Positions 37,141 to 50,400 of a DNA stretch of 64,000 nucleotides are shown here, one piece after another. A program made the position numbers and the translations under genes. Origin of the DNA: Ostrinia nubilalis (lineage: Eukaryota; Arthropoda; Insecta; Lepidoptera; Crambidae); contig NC_087096.1 of the NCBI RefSeq assembly GCF_963855985.1, forward strand, positions 10,726,001-10,790,000, written 5' to 3'. Under the pieces are notes generated by a model. It made no database searches and was not told the origin of the DNA. It was given only the letters and a program-made list of their open reading frames with translations. The stretch's first letter is position 1; the number at the start of each line of letters is the position of its first letter.

Positions 37141-37892
37141 ATTATAAAAAAGAACTTTCACGCTATTAAGTTTACCCCAATATCAAAACTAGCGAAATGA
37201 AACTAAATTTTTACCATAATATTTTATTTAGACATTGAAACCTACCTACTTTCGTAGTTTTTAATAATATTGCATGAAAGTTTTAAACAGTTACGCAAAT
37301 AATAAAAAAATACTGAGAACATTACTGACCCAAATAATAAAAGTAATAGGCGTAAAATGAATCGGTTATCTAAATGACCAGTAAACGAGGCTTAACATTT
37401 AAATTGATTGATACGTAAAACTTTGATTTAAGTGCAAGGTCTTTGAAACGAAATTAGCAACACGAAATCAATAAAGCACCCAGCTAAGTCCGTTGTGCAA
37501 CAGTTAGAACAAACGTTACTTAGTCAATTTAGTAGATTTTTATTACCTACATGTGTTGATTAAAACTATGCAAACTTTAGGGATTTTATTTACTATTAAG
37601 GAAAATGGAATTAACTATTGCAAAATTGTATGAATAATAATCAACTGCAGGCATTAAGACTTGTATGGACTTGTCGCGACAAGGAACGGCAACAAAGCGG
37701 TCGCTCGCAAGGAAGTGTCATTCATAAAACGAAGAGGTTCTATCTAATACATAATATAGTTTTGATTTCAAATTCAACGCACACAGTATCAAGACCGCCA
37801 AGACAATGCTTGAACTTCCTTTATATGCAATGAATTATGCTACATATTGTATCTAAATCAGCAGCTTACCATTTTAAAATTAACCATCTCTA

Positions 37893-38317
37893 CAGGGTGG
37901 AATTTTAAAATGCCACCTGGAGGAAAGTACTCTTAATAATGTAGATAGAAAATTTTACTCAAAGAAAACATTCCTTTATTTTTGAAAAGAAATAGAACTG
38001 CATACAAAGATTTCCACAAATTTGCTTGCCACACCTGGGAATCGAACCAACTAAAATCTGTTAAAAATTACACCCTGTATTTTTATTGCATCGATCGTTA
38101 TGGTTAAGTATAAGGATGAAAATTAAATCTCTCTAACAAACTTAATGAATTAAATAAAAGGAAAACCATGAAATCTTCAATTATTTAATTTACTGAAAAT
38201 GTTATGCTATGGTGGTGAATTTTCGGAAAAAAAATCGGAAATCTTTGAATGTAAAATTTTCTATTTACAGTATTAAGGGTACTTTTCCTTCAGGTGGCAT
38301 TAGAAAATTCCATCCTG
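37893..38317. mobile_element. Tc1/mariner-like MITE (425 bp)
   Basis: Inverted ends start CAGGGTGGAATTTTAAAATG on the left. The right end read inversely starts CAGGATGGAATTTTCTAATG. Similarity extends about 45 bp, including GCCACCTG and AGTACYCTTAATA. A TA dinucleotide flanks each side (37891-37892, 38318-38319). The interior has no transposase frame. A sequence resembling a tRNA T-arm at about 38035-38052 and a stray terminus-like ACACCCTGTA near 38070 suggest further internal insertion or rearrangement. Confidence 0.65.
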
Positions 38318-39589
38318 TATATTGCAGAAAACTTAAATGTAATAATAATATGTTTGTACATTGTGGCATAATTGTAATTAATAATAACTTCTATCAATTT
38401 TAAAAATAATAACTTTAAAATAACTTTATAGGCAATTATAATGGAGAATTTGTTTTTAAATTAATTCTCATCAGTAATAAAAAACTGATATACCTATTTG
38501 TACTGTGTGTAACTGTAAAACATTGTCGAATTCCGTAATACATTCGCTTCCCGCTTGCAAAACGTAGTGTACTTTCACGGCTTCATAATAATGGAAAGAG
38601 ACTACAAGAGATTAGAACATAATAGTGCGGAGGTGGGCGCGTGGGAACGCTCCCAGCGTTCACGTGCCAGGCACATCACTCCGCAACACTAAATCTAACA
38701 TTAATATGCTAGATTTAGATAAAACATCCCGTTGATTTGTACAGATATAACTTAAAGAAGTCATTATTTGCGGCGAAAGCTTTGGTGCGGAGGTAAAAGC
38801 TTCAGAAGAATAGAGATTTTTATCTCCATAAAAATGAATATTTAATTGTGTATGTTGAACGTCTGAAAAATCTCTATACCGTGTTTCCACGTCCCTTGCG
38901 TAAACAATAAAGAATATTAACTGCTTGGAAATATCACAAGTTGGGATTTAAGAAAATCTAGTTACATAACTAATCGAAAAGTAAACACTGCAATTAAAAT
39001 GTAATGTTTTAAGATCAATGAATTTTTAAAGCATGTAGGTTTCCTATAAACCTGAATGGAGTGAATGAACTGCAGAAGTAAATGAAATTATGTATAGTAA
39101 TAGTATAATACATCCATTCATAAAGGCTCTGACTGAGCTTTGATCCTATTTGAGCGTAGGCGCACATCGCTTAGCTGTTTTAACATTCATATTTTTATTT
39201 TATTTGTTTCTGTTTAATAATCAATTTAATGATAACATTATTATGATAACATACTAATTACAAATTGAACGTTACTGCCAATACTGGTAAGAATGGATAA
39301 AAATATTTATTTTGCAAAACTCGTTACTCTACCATGCAAAAACTAACGACTTTAATGACACTGTACTGTAAAAAAAAATGGTTTAAAGATAATTTATAAA
39401 GTTTGAGGAAGTGTTTCATCACTTGTAACAATTAAACCTCCAAAAGTCCAAACCAAATAATGCCTTTCAATTTAAAAAAAAAATCTTTTAAATTAAGTGT
39501 GAGCTTAAACCAATAAATTAATATGAAAATTTTATTTGTTTGTAGTATTTCATCACAATATTATTATTGAGTACCAAACAGCAAATCAT

Positions 39590-40760
39590 GAATGACGGTG
39601 TGGGTTATTGAAATGAGTATTGCACGCTGCTCCGCGTAGGCTCGCGCGCTCGTTTGACGGGCCAGGCGATGGCAATAGTACCTAGTTAGTGGTTCCGGAT
39701 ACGTATCGGACGTGTCGGATGTCGGCGTGAGTCACGCGGCGCCCACGCCGCCACCGCGCCCACTGGCGCCCGACCCGTGCACCCACCCGCAAATTTCTAT
39801 TGCATCAATTTATAAATACACCGTGACATATGACCTATAATATAATGAGGACCTAGCAATTGTAAAAAAAACAACAATTTCAAAAAATAAAGAAAGAATC
39901 AACTCTGTTCTTTTTGGTAACTGAGAATAGAATATAATTCTGACAATCAAAAGACAATGACAACTATGGAATGAAACAATTCGCTTTAAAACGGTACATG
40001 GCTAACGTAGTGGTCTAAACGAGACACAGGGGCTGTTGCTGAGACAGATATAGCGTGCGTCTGCGGCGCGTCTAGGCTATTTGTATTTGGGTTTTGGCAT
40101 TGGACATTTCGCAGTCTCGTGGGAAACTGAGTTGAACGACTGCGGAGACAATGCGGTTGTCTGCTATCGCGAACAGTCGTTCACCGACGCGCGCTACCGC
40201 CCACCCGCGCTGCCGATTGCCACTGCCTTATGCCATCTTAAACATCTTGCAGTTTCAACTCTTGCGCCACTTAAACATCTCATTGTTTTCGTTAAGAGCA
40301 GTATTTATGATATCACTTACCTGTATCAAATGTTGATACAACTTCTTTGTTGCATGTACTGATCACTGTATAATTTAGCATTAGCCAACATAAAAAGCTG
40401 CTGGGTTGTGGCTCAAATAATGATTTTTACTACATCATATTTATTTATGAGCATTTATGTAATATACTTATTTATTTAATATTTGTATATTTACTAGACC
40501 ATGCTATACATATTTCATTTTCACATACACATGCTTTAAGCTAGGTGCTCGCTCGCATACCTTTCGTTCCACTGACCAGCTCCACGGATAACTGGGCGAC
40601 CTTAGGCCTGGCACCTTGGCTCATGAATCTCACAATACCAATTTTATCGCGGGGCAAGGTGTCTCAAGGGCGGCGCGAGGGGGGTTGGTCGATATGGCCG
40701 CTGGCCGCGAGCCAGCCGCCGCCGACGACTGCGACGCGCCGTGACTTCGCGACACATAAA
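39590..40760. promoter_or_regulatory. GC-rich non-coding islands in rhomboid intron 1
   Basis: Three patches (about 39600-39790, 40075-40230 and 40540-40760) are GC-rich, free of recognisable repeat sequence, and lack a convincing coding frame. They sit in the long first intron of a developmental gene, where intronic enhancers are common. Function is inferred from composition and position alone. Confidence 0.2.
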
Positions 40761-41449
40761 TCCACCCTCACATCGGTAAAGTGCCAGTCCGCACAATGCC
40801 AAACGTTAATAAAATTGAAGGCGCTCATAATCTAGAGCATGACTATAATAATAGCACCATAATACCATGACGACAAAAAGAAACAAAAAATGTTGGGCCC
40901 TTATCAATTTAACTGCACTTTCAAGTATCAATTTTTGATGGCGGCGTATATTTATTTTACCGCATTTGAATGAATGATCTGGATCTTATTCATTCAATTA
41001 CTCATTCATTTAGGAACTTGACTTGTTACCAAAATTTAAACGAAGTTCTCTATAATTTAATAACTGTAAATTAATTTATTTAAACTAGATTTATCTACAT
41101 ACAATGTAATAAAATAGCGAGCGCGTTAAGGAGTTAACCGAGTATGACAATTACTATATGAAAGGGGGAACTAGTTATGCTCGCCGATGATTAAAAAAGC
41201 CGTGCCGTTAAATTATATCGGAATAATTAAACGCATGCAATATGCACATTACAGACGCTACCATCTTGATTGTGGAGTAAGAGCTGCAACTGCGGTCAAA
41301 TCATCTGATCGCGGGCCGATAACAAAATGCGGGTTAGCACAACTGTTAGGTAATCTGGGAACCTAGGACAGAAGTTCCCAAACTGTTACTGTAGGTAGGG
41401 CAGGGGGTGGTTTGTCGTGGTATCTAAACAATACATAAGTATTATCCTT

Positions 41450-41573
41450 ACCGACCCTTTTAGTATCTGCCCTTCTGGCGGGGAGAGCCCTACATAATCC
41501 GTCGCCATGACCACTGTGACCACAATGGCGGGTACCTATGCAGTTTTATGCATTTTTCCCACGTAAAAATAAG
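41450..41573 (+). mobile_element. 5'-truncated R1-type retrotransposon 3' end
   Basis: The block 'cccttctggcggggagagcc' followed by 'ctacataatcc' matches the 3' UTR of the copy at 29750-29962, and it ends in an A-rich tail (cgtaaaaataag). About 45 bp of sequence starting gggggtggtttrtcgtggta flanks it on both sides (41403-41450 and 41574-41622). This looks like an unusually long, now diverged, target duplication. Confidence 0.6.
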
Positions 41574-42299
41574 GGGGTGGTTTATCGTGGTATCGAAACA
41601 ATACAAATTATCCTCCTTACATAAAAAATGGTGGTTCACATATTAAATGTCAATCAATGGAGCTCAAATAAAACCTTAAAGTAGTTCAAGCTAGTCGCCC
41701 TATATTCCCGAAAATCGATGGTGATAACAGCTCCACTGGGAAGGCAGCTTTCCCTTGAGGACCACTGACCTAGAACGTAGGCACTAATATTTCTAACAAG
41801 GCTGCAGATAAGCCAATTAGGAGGTTAGACGCCACCAGGCCCGCCGCTAGCTGTTTCGTCGCCCGCGTGCAAAACCGATTATGCCGCCCTACGACTACCT
41901 ACTTAATGAGTTTTGTCAAAAAAAGGCTAATTTAATTGATGTTTTCTCATTTTTCATGCTATGACATATTTTCTTAAACTTAATAGTCCAATCAATTGGT
42001 ATTTTTTTCCTGCAAAAGGTGGAAAGTAAAATGTTTTAATTTGTATTAAGTATATTTTTATGTATGGGCTAGTTATGAAAAAAGTATGTTTTCGAACTCG
42101 AGAGGTCAGAGCGTTAGTCACCATCTTGAGTTAAAGGGCCGAACATTAATTATTTTTTACATTTAACGCTTCAATAGTTGACTATATGAGGAAAATGTCT
42201 TTGAGAAGTATAAAGACAATAAAATTTCAATTGTTTAAGTATTTTTATTTATTCTGTACGTCGCGTTGATAAAAAGTTATACAAGGTAGAAAATTTTCA

Positions 42300-44010
42300 T
42301 TTGCACAAAAATCATTGTAGTAGCCTCCCCATCCCTCTTGGGTATAGGGACGGTGCACACGAGTGTGCGATAGCAGGGAGGGTTAGTGGTAGACGTTTCG
42401 TGTGCTACTCCCGCTCTAACCGCACTGGACTGGAGCAATGAAGGGTGCGGGAGCGACCCGCTCAATTTCCTCTCCCTTACCCAGATGGGCGCTTACCCGC
42501 TTTGATCGGGAGATGGCCAAGGAGGCTGCATTCGTATGCGATAGTCACGGACGGTGATATGGCGGCCAACCAATTAAGAAAATCGTTAATTGAGGTGTGT
42601 GATGTTAACATGCCTCGATAACGCTACCGCACACCTTGTCGTGCTGTCTACTGGTGGTCGGCTGAACTAGCTGAGCTGCGTTCACTCGTAGCTGGCGTAA
42701 ACGTTCACGAGACCCGTCATATGGCTTGCCTTTATGAAATCGGAGCCGCCAAAGACCGAGCGAGGGCAGAAATGCTCGCAAGTTTGGACGACGATACTAA
42801 CTGTGGGAGATTTTATGCTAGAAACCAACTACAGCCTATTGGTCCTCCACTGACTAAAGAGCAGGCTCTGCTAGATAAGGTTTTGCGAGCGCTCTTCCCG
42901 AACCAGTTTGCCTTTTTCGCTCTACCATCCATGATAGATTCCCGCAGTGTCAACTCAGCTGTGGAGGGAGCCCCTCTTTGCCTGCCTAGGCCGGATAACT
43001 ATGCCTGCTGCGCAAGGAAGGCCGTCCAGGTAACTCAACATCGGATATGACTGGGTACAAAGCGGCGCCCTCCTCCCGGGCGTAGATGTTATCAGTTATG
43101 CAGGTGACACTCGTCACAGCCTGAGGGATTGTATGGACGCGGCCAATTTGGCGACCACTGCCAGTACTTAAATTGCCTGCGCGCGTCTAGAGACTTGAGT
43201 GTTTCTCCTAACGCCCATATTATTTTACCGTGGATGGAGTCAGGATAGAAGTCAAGGTTCAGAGCAATTGTCTGGGCCTGATAGTCGGATAGCCGGTGTC
43301 AGTTTGACCCTCATTTTGCCATACTGTCATAGCGCCTGCTTAAGGCCGCGGATGCTTTATCGTGGGGGGGTTCGAGAGCCAAATGGCGGCTCCTTTACGC
43401 CAGCATTTTGAAAAGCATTGCGCTTTACGGGGCTCTCATATGGGTTGACATTCTCGACAGAAGTCGAGAGGCCCGCTCGAGAAGAGAGGTGGTCCGCCGC
43501 GTGGCTCGGAGGACGAGGCGCACGATACCCTCGCAGTGTGTGCGGCGTGGGCTCGAGGCGCTGGGCCGGGACCTCGTGCTGGCTAGCATAGTCAAAGCAA
43601 TGCTGGACAGTAATGAGGCCTGGGCGGCCATAGCCTCCTTCTGCAAAAACGTCATGTTGCAAAATGAGTCCTCGGAGCGAGAGCACGAGGACGAACCAAA
43701 CGCGCCCTCACTCCGTCGGCGGCGGAGGGGTCAGAGGAGGGGACAATATGATCGCTTCCTGATTCCCCTCCACGATGATGGTCAGCGGCTGATAGTGTGG
43801 GGGTGCCCCCGCCTGCATTGCACACACCATCTCTTCCGTCAGACGGGAACAGCTGCGTGATCCCAGCTGTTCTAAGCGCCCTGAGCTTCTCTTCTCGGAA
43901 GCTCTGAGCGCCCGATTTGCCGCCCCCCTGGGCGTGCCGCCCGCGTGCGGTGCACGCATTGCACGCCCGCTTGCGGCGGCCCTGGACGCCACGAACGTAC
44001 ACGGGTCATG
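42300..44010 (+). mobile_element. Degenerate R1-clade non-LTR retrotransposon
   Basis: Frames broken by stops and shifts still read as R1 ORF2 pieces in order. A pre-RT segment with YWWSAELAELRS lies near 42645-42690, and a stretch with GPPLTKEQALLDKVLRALFP lies at about 42840-42905. The reverse transcriptase YADD region near 43090 is mutated to SYAGDT. An ALYGALIWV segment near 43420 precedes a C-terminal AWAAIASFCKNVML segment at about 43618-43660. The RT catalytic box is changed and much of the RT core is deleted, so the copy is dead. The GC-rich 3' part (43860-44010) is probably element UTR. It lies in the putative first intron of rhomboid. Confidence 0.8.
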
Positions 44011-44194
44011 GGAATTGAAAATCTTATTTGAAATGGTAACATGTTGTGTTGATACCTTCACTTGTTATTCTTAATACAATAGCAATACTCGGTTTTACGA
44101 AACTTTTTCATAACTTACACGTTAGTAGATAAATAGTAAATATCCAACCAAACATCTATTGTTTACTCATCAAAGACATCCTGGAGTTGAGGCT

Positions 44195-44350
44195 GATTTA
44201 TGGTTTTGGTTTCGCAAAAAAAATCTTTACCATCAGACAGAACGATTTGATGAGGCTCCGAAACTACTGGACCGATTTGAAAACTTTCGTCGCCATTAGA
44301 ATCCTACATTGTTTCTAATTAACATAAATCGTACTAATATCGCCGGGTCA
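44195..44350 (+). repeat. Retroposon tail relic next to rhomboid exon 2
   Basis: 'gaaactactggaccgatttg' followed by an AT-rich stretch and 'cgccgggtcatctagt' is a typical degenerate lepidopteran LINE/SINE 3' tail. It ends about 60 bp upstream of the splice acceptor for the first coding exon. Confidence 0.45.
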
Positions 44351-44412
44351 TCTAGTTAAGAATAGAACCAATACTTGAATGATTTACTAAAGTTATGTTG
44401 TCATTGTTGCAG

Positions 44413-47400
44413 ATGAGCGGCAAGCGCACGCGCAGCTATAGATGCGCCGTGCACCAGCGCGACCGCGAGGTGAGCTCCGAGAACGACTTCCATCTGCTCC
44501 TCGAAGATCCCACACTATTCGCCAGGTAATACAACAGAATAAATCTTTGTTTGATACAAAATTGAAACAAAACAAACAATAATAAAATTAAGAGCCGCAT
44601 TTTGTTTTTGCCACTATTAGCAAAAATAAACGGGGTCTCTTAGGACTCAGTATATATCCCGCTAAGTCCTTTTAGTATGGCGTAGATCCTATTAGAAACT
44701 CGGGGTCGGAGACTCGAGTAGCCCGGACTTCGGCAGAAATTGAGGCTATTGGTTGGTAGTCATTACTTTTGGTAATAAAGAATAGATTCCGTCTGCTGAT
44801 AATATTAGATCCTGGCCTGCTGGTCAAGAATTCACAGTTCTGCAATGCTATGACGGATGGAACTGAGTCTATTGCCAACCTTTATGGTGTAATCGACTTG
44901 AAAAGGATATTGTAATGTCTCACTAATTCAATTATTGTTTATCTATAACTTAAACACCTGTTTGACTATAATTTCCCGTTTGCAGTTAATGCTTTTGCAA
45001 GAGTGCTTAACAATTTAGATATTTCATACTTTCAGTATTTTCAATTTAATATCATGCAATAGGTATGTTTAATTTATAATTGATTGTTATCATAGTCCAT
45101 ATGTAGAGTATTATTGCATGATTGCAACGAATTTGCCAACTAAATTGGCACATTTGATTTGTGACCCACGCATTAAGCAACAGTACATAAGAAATTGGTC
45201 GTGATAAATGATACATGATGTTTACGTAACTGCACAATAGTTATTATAAAATTATTAATATTTAGGAAGTAATAAAAATTCCAAATTGAGTTCAAAATAT
45301 TCACAAAGTGCCTATTTCAAATTCCGATCATAAATTCAGGAATGTCGCGTGACTTACCTACATCTCGACGGTCCCTACGTATAAAAACGTATCTGAAAAC
45401 GGTCAATTTTACAGGAGAGCGGTTTGAAGGTTTAAACATGTGTAGCTCGCGTTCTATTTATCATACATTGATGAAATTTGGTATGATAGTTTTATATGAG
45501 GTATATTTTATAAAACATGAAGAATTATCAAAAAATAATCACAATAAGTGTATTATTTGTCATTTACTCACTTATACAACGGAGAGTTTCTAATTACAAA
45601 TTACATAAGTGGTACTTACTAACTTTTACGTCGGAGAAATATATTTGTTAAAATTATTAACTGCCACATAAGTAGTTGTACACGGAAACAAAGTTCAGCT
45701 ACTATTGACAGTAACTCTCTGTACGAGTCAACTCGCACATTTTTATTACTAATTAATTTATTGTTAACTTGCATTTTATTTATGCACTTTGGCCAGCTAC
45801 GCCTGACCTACATTTGGGAATTTGGTAGTTCTAACATTTTTATAATCAGTGCAATAAAGCATTCGGCAGCTAATACACGTCTTTCAATAAATCCCATCAG
45901 CGGTTGATACGGCGTAGTTGTCTGACATCTTGACATCAGTCTTACTTTGACACCACATCTTACACTCTCACTCTAGGCCCATAGTCCTGCTTGACTAGGC
46001 ATAACAACGTCCCGCCTCGTTTCCCAGATAGTTGCATTTTGGAGGCACTCAATACCTTAAGATTCTTCCTTATCTAAGGGGTCTTTTGACTGAAGAATAC
46101 TTGTAGAACCGGTAAATTTTCTTTGTCAATAGTGCCGGCCAAGTTTGACAGCATGGCATCGAGTACGAAGATCCACATGGCTCTTTTTTGAGTTCGATCT
46201 TGTGGAACATTGAATACAACTGGGTACTAAATGGAACCCTTTTCAAGGCATGGATATTTCAAGGTATCTGTCATGCAGATAGTTTCATCATTACAAGAAT
46301 ATCCTCATAAATAAATAAATAACTTTCACAGCGAGGCGGCTTGCCTGGGCGCCACAGACAACATTATGGTCGCCCTAGGCCAGGGACCACATATATTTAA
46401 AGGCATCCCTGACACCTTCACATGACGCCCACACCACTGTCAAAACTAAAGCCCAGATAAAATATCTAAGAGTTATCCTGTTAATCACCAGTGGCGCCAA
46501 GTAGTGAGCGCAAATACGGTGACCTTATGTATATAACCAGTGGCAGCTCGCACTTTTTCCAATCCGTCGCCGTGCGAATGGAAGACAGCTTGCTTTTTCA
46601 TGGCTGCTTCCCAATTTGGAGGTCCGAAAACTCTCATGTCGAAAAGCTATGGAGATACGCTATCTATACTAGTACCCTCAAAAGCATGATTCTGTCCCAT
46701 CTAAGGCATCACCCTCATAGGAAAGGGTAACGCTGCCCATCTTCTAAGACCTTAACAGGCCCAGAAAGTCTACAGGGCTACATCGTCGTCTTTAACGCAG
46801 CGTGAAGAACGAGGTGAAAGCTCCGCCATAAGAGGACAGAGAGGCCGTTTGACGTGAGACTCGCTAGACTGTGCTGTAGTCTAATAGTTGATAAACCACC
46901 TCGCCGTGGGCCGTGGCTAAGTTGGGTTGCCGAACCTTATTCGCACTCGTGCTGAAGTTTAAGGTTGCTCTAGCGATCGCACCATGACTGGGCACGGATC
47001 CTTCGAGCCCTACCTGTATTGCGGTGGCTAGGAGCATACGACACACCATATTCTTGCGGGATAGCATAGTCAAAGCTATGTGGACGGTAACAAAAGTTGG
47101 GTGGTAATGAATCACATCTATCTGAGAAGACAAGGTGCCACAAGAAGCTGCAGTACGATAGCGCGACTACGAACCAAGTGCGGGTGCATTTTAATTCGCT
47201 CCAGGGAAGGTGACAGTATAATTGCCTCCTATCTTCCTTCCTCGGTAATGGCCAGCGTAACGGGGGCGTGAGGCCGCACGGAAGGCATTGCATAGATAGG
47301 CCACCACCACCGTCTGCTGACGGTGAGTGTGTGTACGGAAAAGCTGTGTGCTTCCAGTTGCTCTCGTCCCAACTGTCGCCGTGTAGGTGGGAGATCTTTG

Positions 47401-50400
47401 TCCGGAATCTCAAAGTTAGCACTTATAGAGAGTGACGGGGCACCAGGGTATTTTAAGTGGGTATACCTCATCCTTCTGACGGGTATATGCTTGCAATATC
47501 ATGTAAGCATTATCATGTAATAGTAGATTCTAAATGCAGTTAATTTAAACCTTTGGTTTGTAAGTGTTACCTGCTTATCTTTATTTCTGAATGCCTTAAT
47601 ATGCTTAATAAATAAATAAAATAAATTTTACGATTTTTTACTTATATCATGTATTATAAAGTAGCATAGGAGAATAACTTGGTTGCGTTGAGTCTAATAA
47701 ATGACCCTAGATACTTCAGTCGTGTTGTATATCATATTTTATATTGTTTTGTCTTCACTTTTGTGTCCACCAAATATTGCCAAAATACAATTTCTCAGCG
47801 TAAAACACCGTTACTGGCACTAATTTATAGACAAAAAACAAACTTTTCCAAAGTAAAACATTTATAGTGGCAGTTACGGCTAGAAGATTCTTGAATTTTC
47901 CGACGTAAAAATATGTAAGTGCCACCTACTTATAATAGTAACTTCAATTTTCCCGAGTAAAACAACGCAACTACGTTATGCATACAGTTAACTGATTAAT
48001 TTACCGTTGGTTTAATGTTGACTGAAATAAGTTAGGTCAGAAATCATAATAATACCTATTTCCTTCATAAATTACGTATCAATTTACTCGATCTGCGCGG
48101 ATGAAAGTGGCAGTTGCGGGGCTGGGCGCGCGGATTAAGGCGTGTGGTCCAACGTAAAATTTCTTAACTCCCACTAATGCAATTTTACTGCGGAAATCGT
48201 TCTAATTTTGTAGTTGCGGGATTTGTTTTTTGACGTTTTAAGGTTCAATTTGAATAAAAACTGTATGTTTTTTTAACTGAGCCGAAACTGTTGGGTGCTC
48301 TGAAGGTTTTGCAAACAAAAACGGCAAATCACGGAACTGGTAGATATTGAACTATACGTAGGGACCGCTGTCACATTTGCATAAGGTCCTAGACCCAATA
48401 TAATTTTTAGTAATATGAAATTTTAGTAAAATGTAGACAATTTTAATTAACTAAAACCAATTCAAAATTTTAGTATGATAAAATTCGTAGTTTTACATTA
48501 AAACGATTAACAAATCGATCAACGTTTCAATATATTTTTTATGTTCACTTGTCGTGTCACACTGACATGTGGTGTGCTTTGGTACAACAATAAAAATCGT
48601 TATTAAATTGCCTCCAAACGTGCCAAGAATAACGTGAAAGTAAGATGATTGATTGATCGCTAACTATTTTCTCAGTTACACAGTTTTTCCTCGTAATTCG
48701 TCTTTCAATATTGGAAAATTGTTATCTATTTCTTATGAAGGTATTTGTTGTCTACCCGACTTACTTTCCGTGGTATTTTAATAACTTTCTATATTATAAA
48801 GCGTTAAAGAATCTATTTAAAAGTACGCCTATTGTACGAGTGCTTTCAATATTCAAAGTTCAACCTGCTAACCTAATCTTTTTACTTCTTTCTTTTCAAC
48901 GAATGTTGCGTAAGCCTTACCACTAATGAGACCCGTTTGTTGCAGAATGGTGCACTTGGTGGCTATGGAGATGCTCCCGGAGGAGCGCGAGCGCAAGTAC
49001 TACCAAGAGCGATACACTTGCTGCCCTCCGCCATTCTTCATCATATGCGTCACACTTCTTGAGGTAAACATCAAAGCAAACCCAATGTTTCTCGTTACCT
49101 ATTTACACAAGTAAATCATTGATGTACTAAACGTTATCTTTAGGAATATCAGAATCTAAAACTTTTATAACGGTTATAAAATTGCCAATGTTCTCGAAAC
49201 CTGATTTTGCTTACCTTTCTTCTTCGGATCTAATTGTATCGCTTGGTGATTTTTAAATGCTCTGACTTTCTGACACAAACGGCTTCAGAAGTTGCGACCT
49301 ACACAGCTTCTTGCTCAAATACCTTTGTTGACGGCTATAAAAGTGAAGATATAGTTCTAAAGCGTTTACAGATGCATTGACGGTAATATTGCAAAACGAT
49401 GTTGTATTCATAGTGCAAATGTGTTCAAATGGTGCATCACTTTCTATTGCACGTAGAGACCGCTGCGCGAGCCCCGCTCCAGTTACCGCGGTTAATTAAA
49501 ATTTGTAATAGCGGATTTCACATCCGTGCAAACAAGCGGTTTACGTGAATCATAACAATTGGTGCGCCCGCGCCGCGCGTGCGCGCCGTCATACGTTGAT
49601 TCACCGCAAAGTGCACGATTCTTGCGGAGGTGTGCTCCGCTATGGGCAAATCGCACGCAGCTTTCTGTTAACGGTTTTCCCTCCATGAATAATGGACTAA
49701 AACGTCAATAGTTACGCAAATCTCTCCTTAAACAAACAGGTTTCTAGTTGTTCAGTATCATCTAATGAAATGAGACGCTCTTATTTGTGCTCTTGATTGG
49801 GTCCGTCGGCGAGCGAGCGCGACAGGAAATTCCTCGTTATACGCAAAGCCAATCTCAGGGAAACAATCCTTCTGGAACGTCATTTACCAAATAGCATTCC
49901 CATGGAATAGAAAACAAAAAATGATATTTCCTCCTCAAGCACTTACCGTAGACACCTGATCATTAGCATCGGGCTTAACTTGTACAGACCCTGTGAAGCG
50001 TTGCGAATTCACCGGCCCGTCATGAAACATTGCATTTGATCTAGATCATATCAATATAAAGAAGTTAATGACTATAAAAAGATACAATTCTATTGCATGC
50101 ACACATTCATCATAAGAATTTTTTGTTTGACCACACTAGGTATCTTGGAAAAGCGACATACCATGAGTTGCGAGTGGTGGTTGAAATATCTATTGGGATT
50201 TTATATCGCAGTTGCCTCGGATGCCTATAGGGGTATATGGGCTGTAGGTTTGAGAATCACTGTCTTAGAAGATTTGTCCGTTATATTTTATATATATTTT
50301 ATAATCGTTAACAAAATACCAAAATCTCATTCAAACCAAGTAAATTCAATCTGAAAATGAGTTATTCCACGCTACGTTCCGAATTGAAAAGCTCTTGAAA

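Larger units (their letters stand above)
36393..44412 (+). other. Putative first intron of rhomboid (about 8 kb)
   Basis: If the leader exon is right, this whole interval is intronic. It holds a retroposon tail (37020-37140), a TA-flanked MITE (37893-38317), GC-rich non-repetitive patches (39600-39790, 40075-40230, 40540-40760) that could be intronic enhancers, an R1-type 3' fragment (41450-41573) and a degenerate R1 element (42300-44010). The remainder is AT-rich sequence in which I see nothing coding. Confidence 0.35.

Noticed and set aside
38027..38055. T-arm-like sequence (minus strand GGTTCGATTCCCAGGTG)
   Set aside because: No acceptor stem, D-arm or anticodon stem fits around it, and it lies inside a MITE. 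Not called as a tRNA.
42721..43860. Open frames of 109 and 150 codons as host genes
   Set aside because: They are pieces of a decayed R1-clade retrotransposon.
43652..44061. GC-rich frames of 116-117 codons on the minus strand
   Set aside because: Antisense shadows of retrotransposon sequence with arginine/alanine-rich composition expected from GC-rich DNA.
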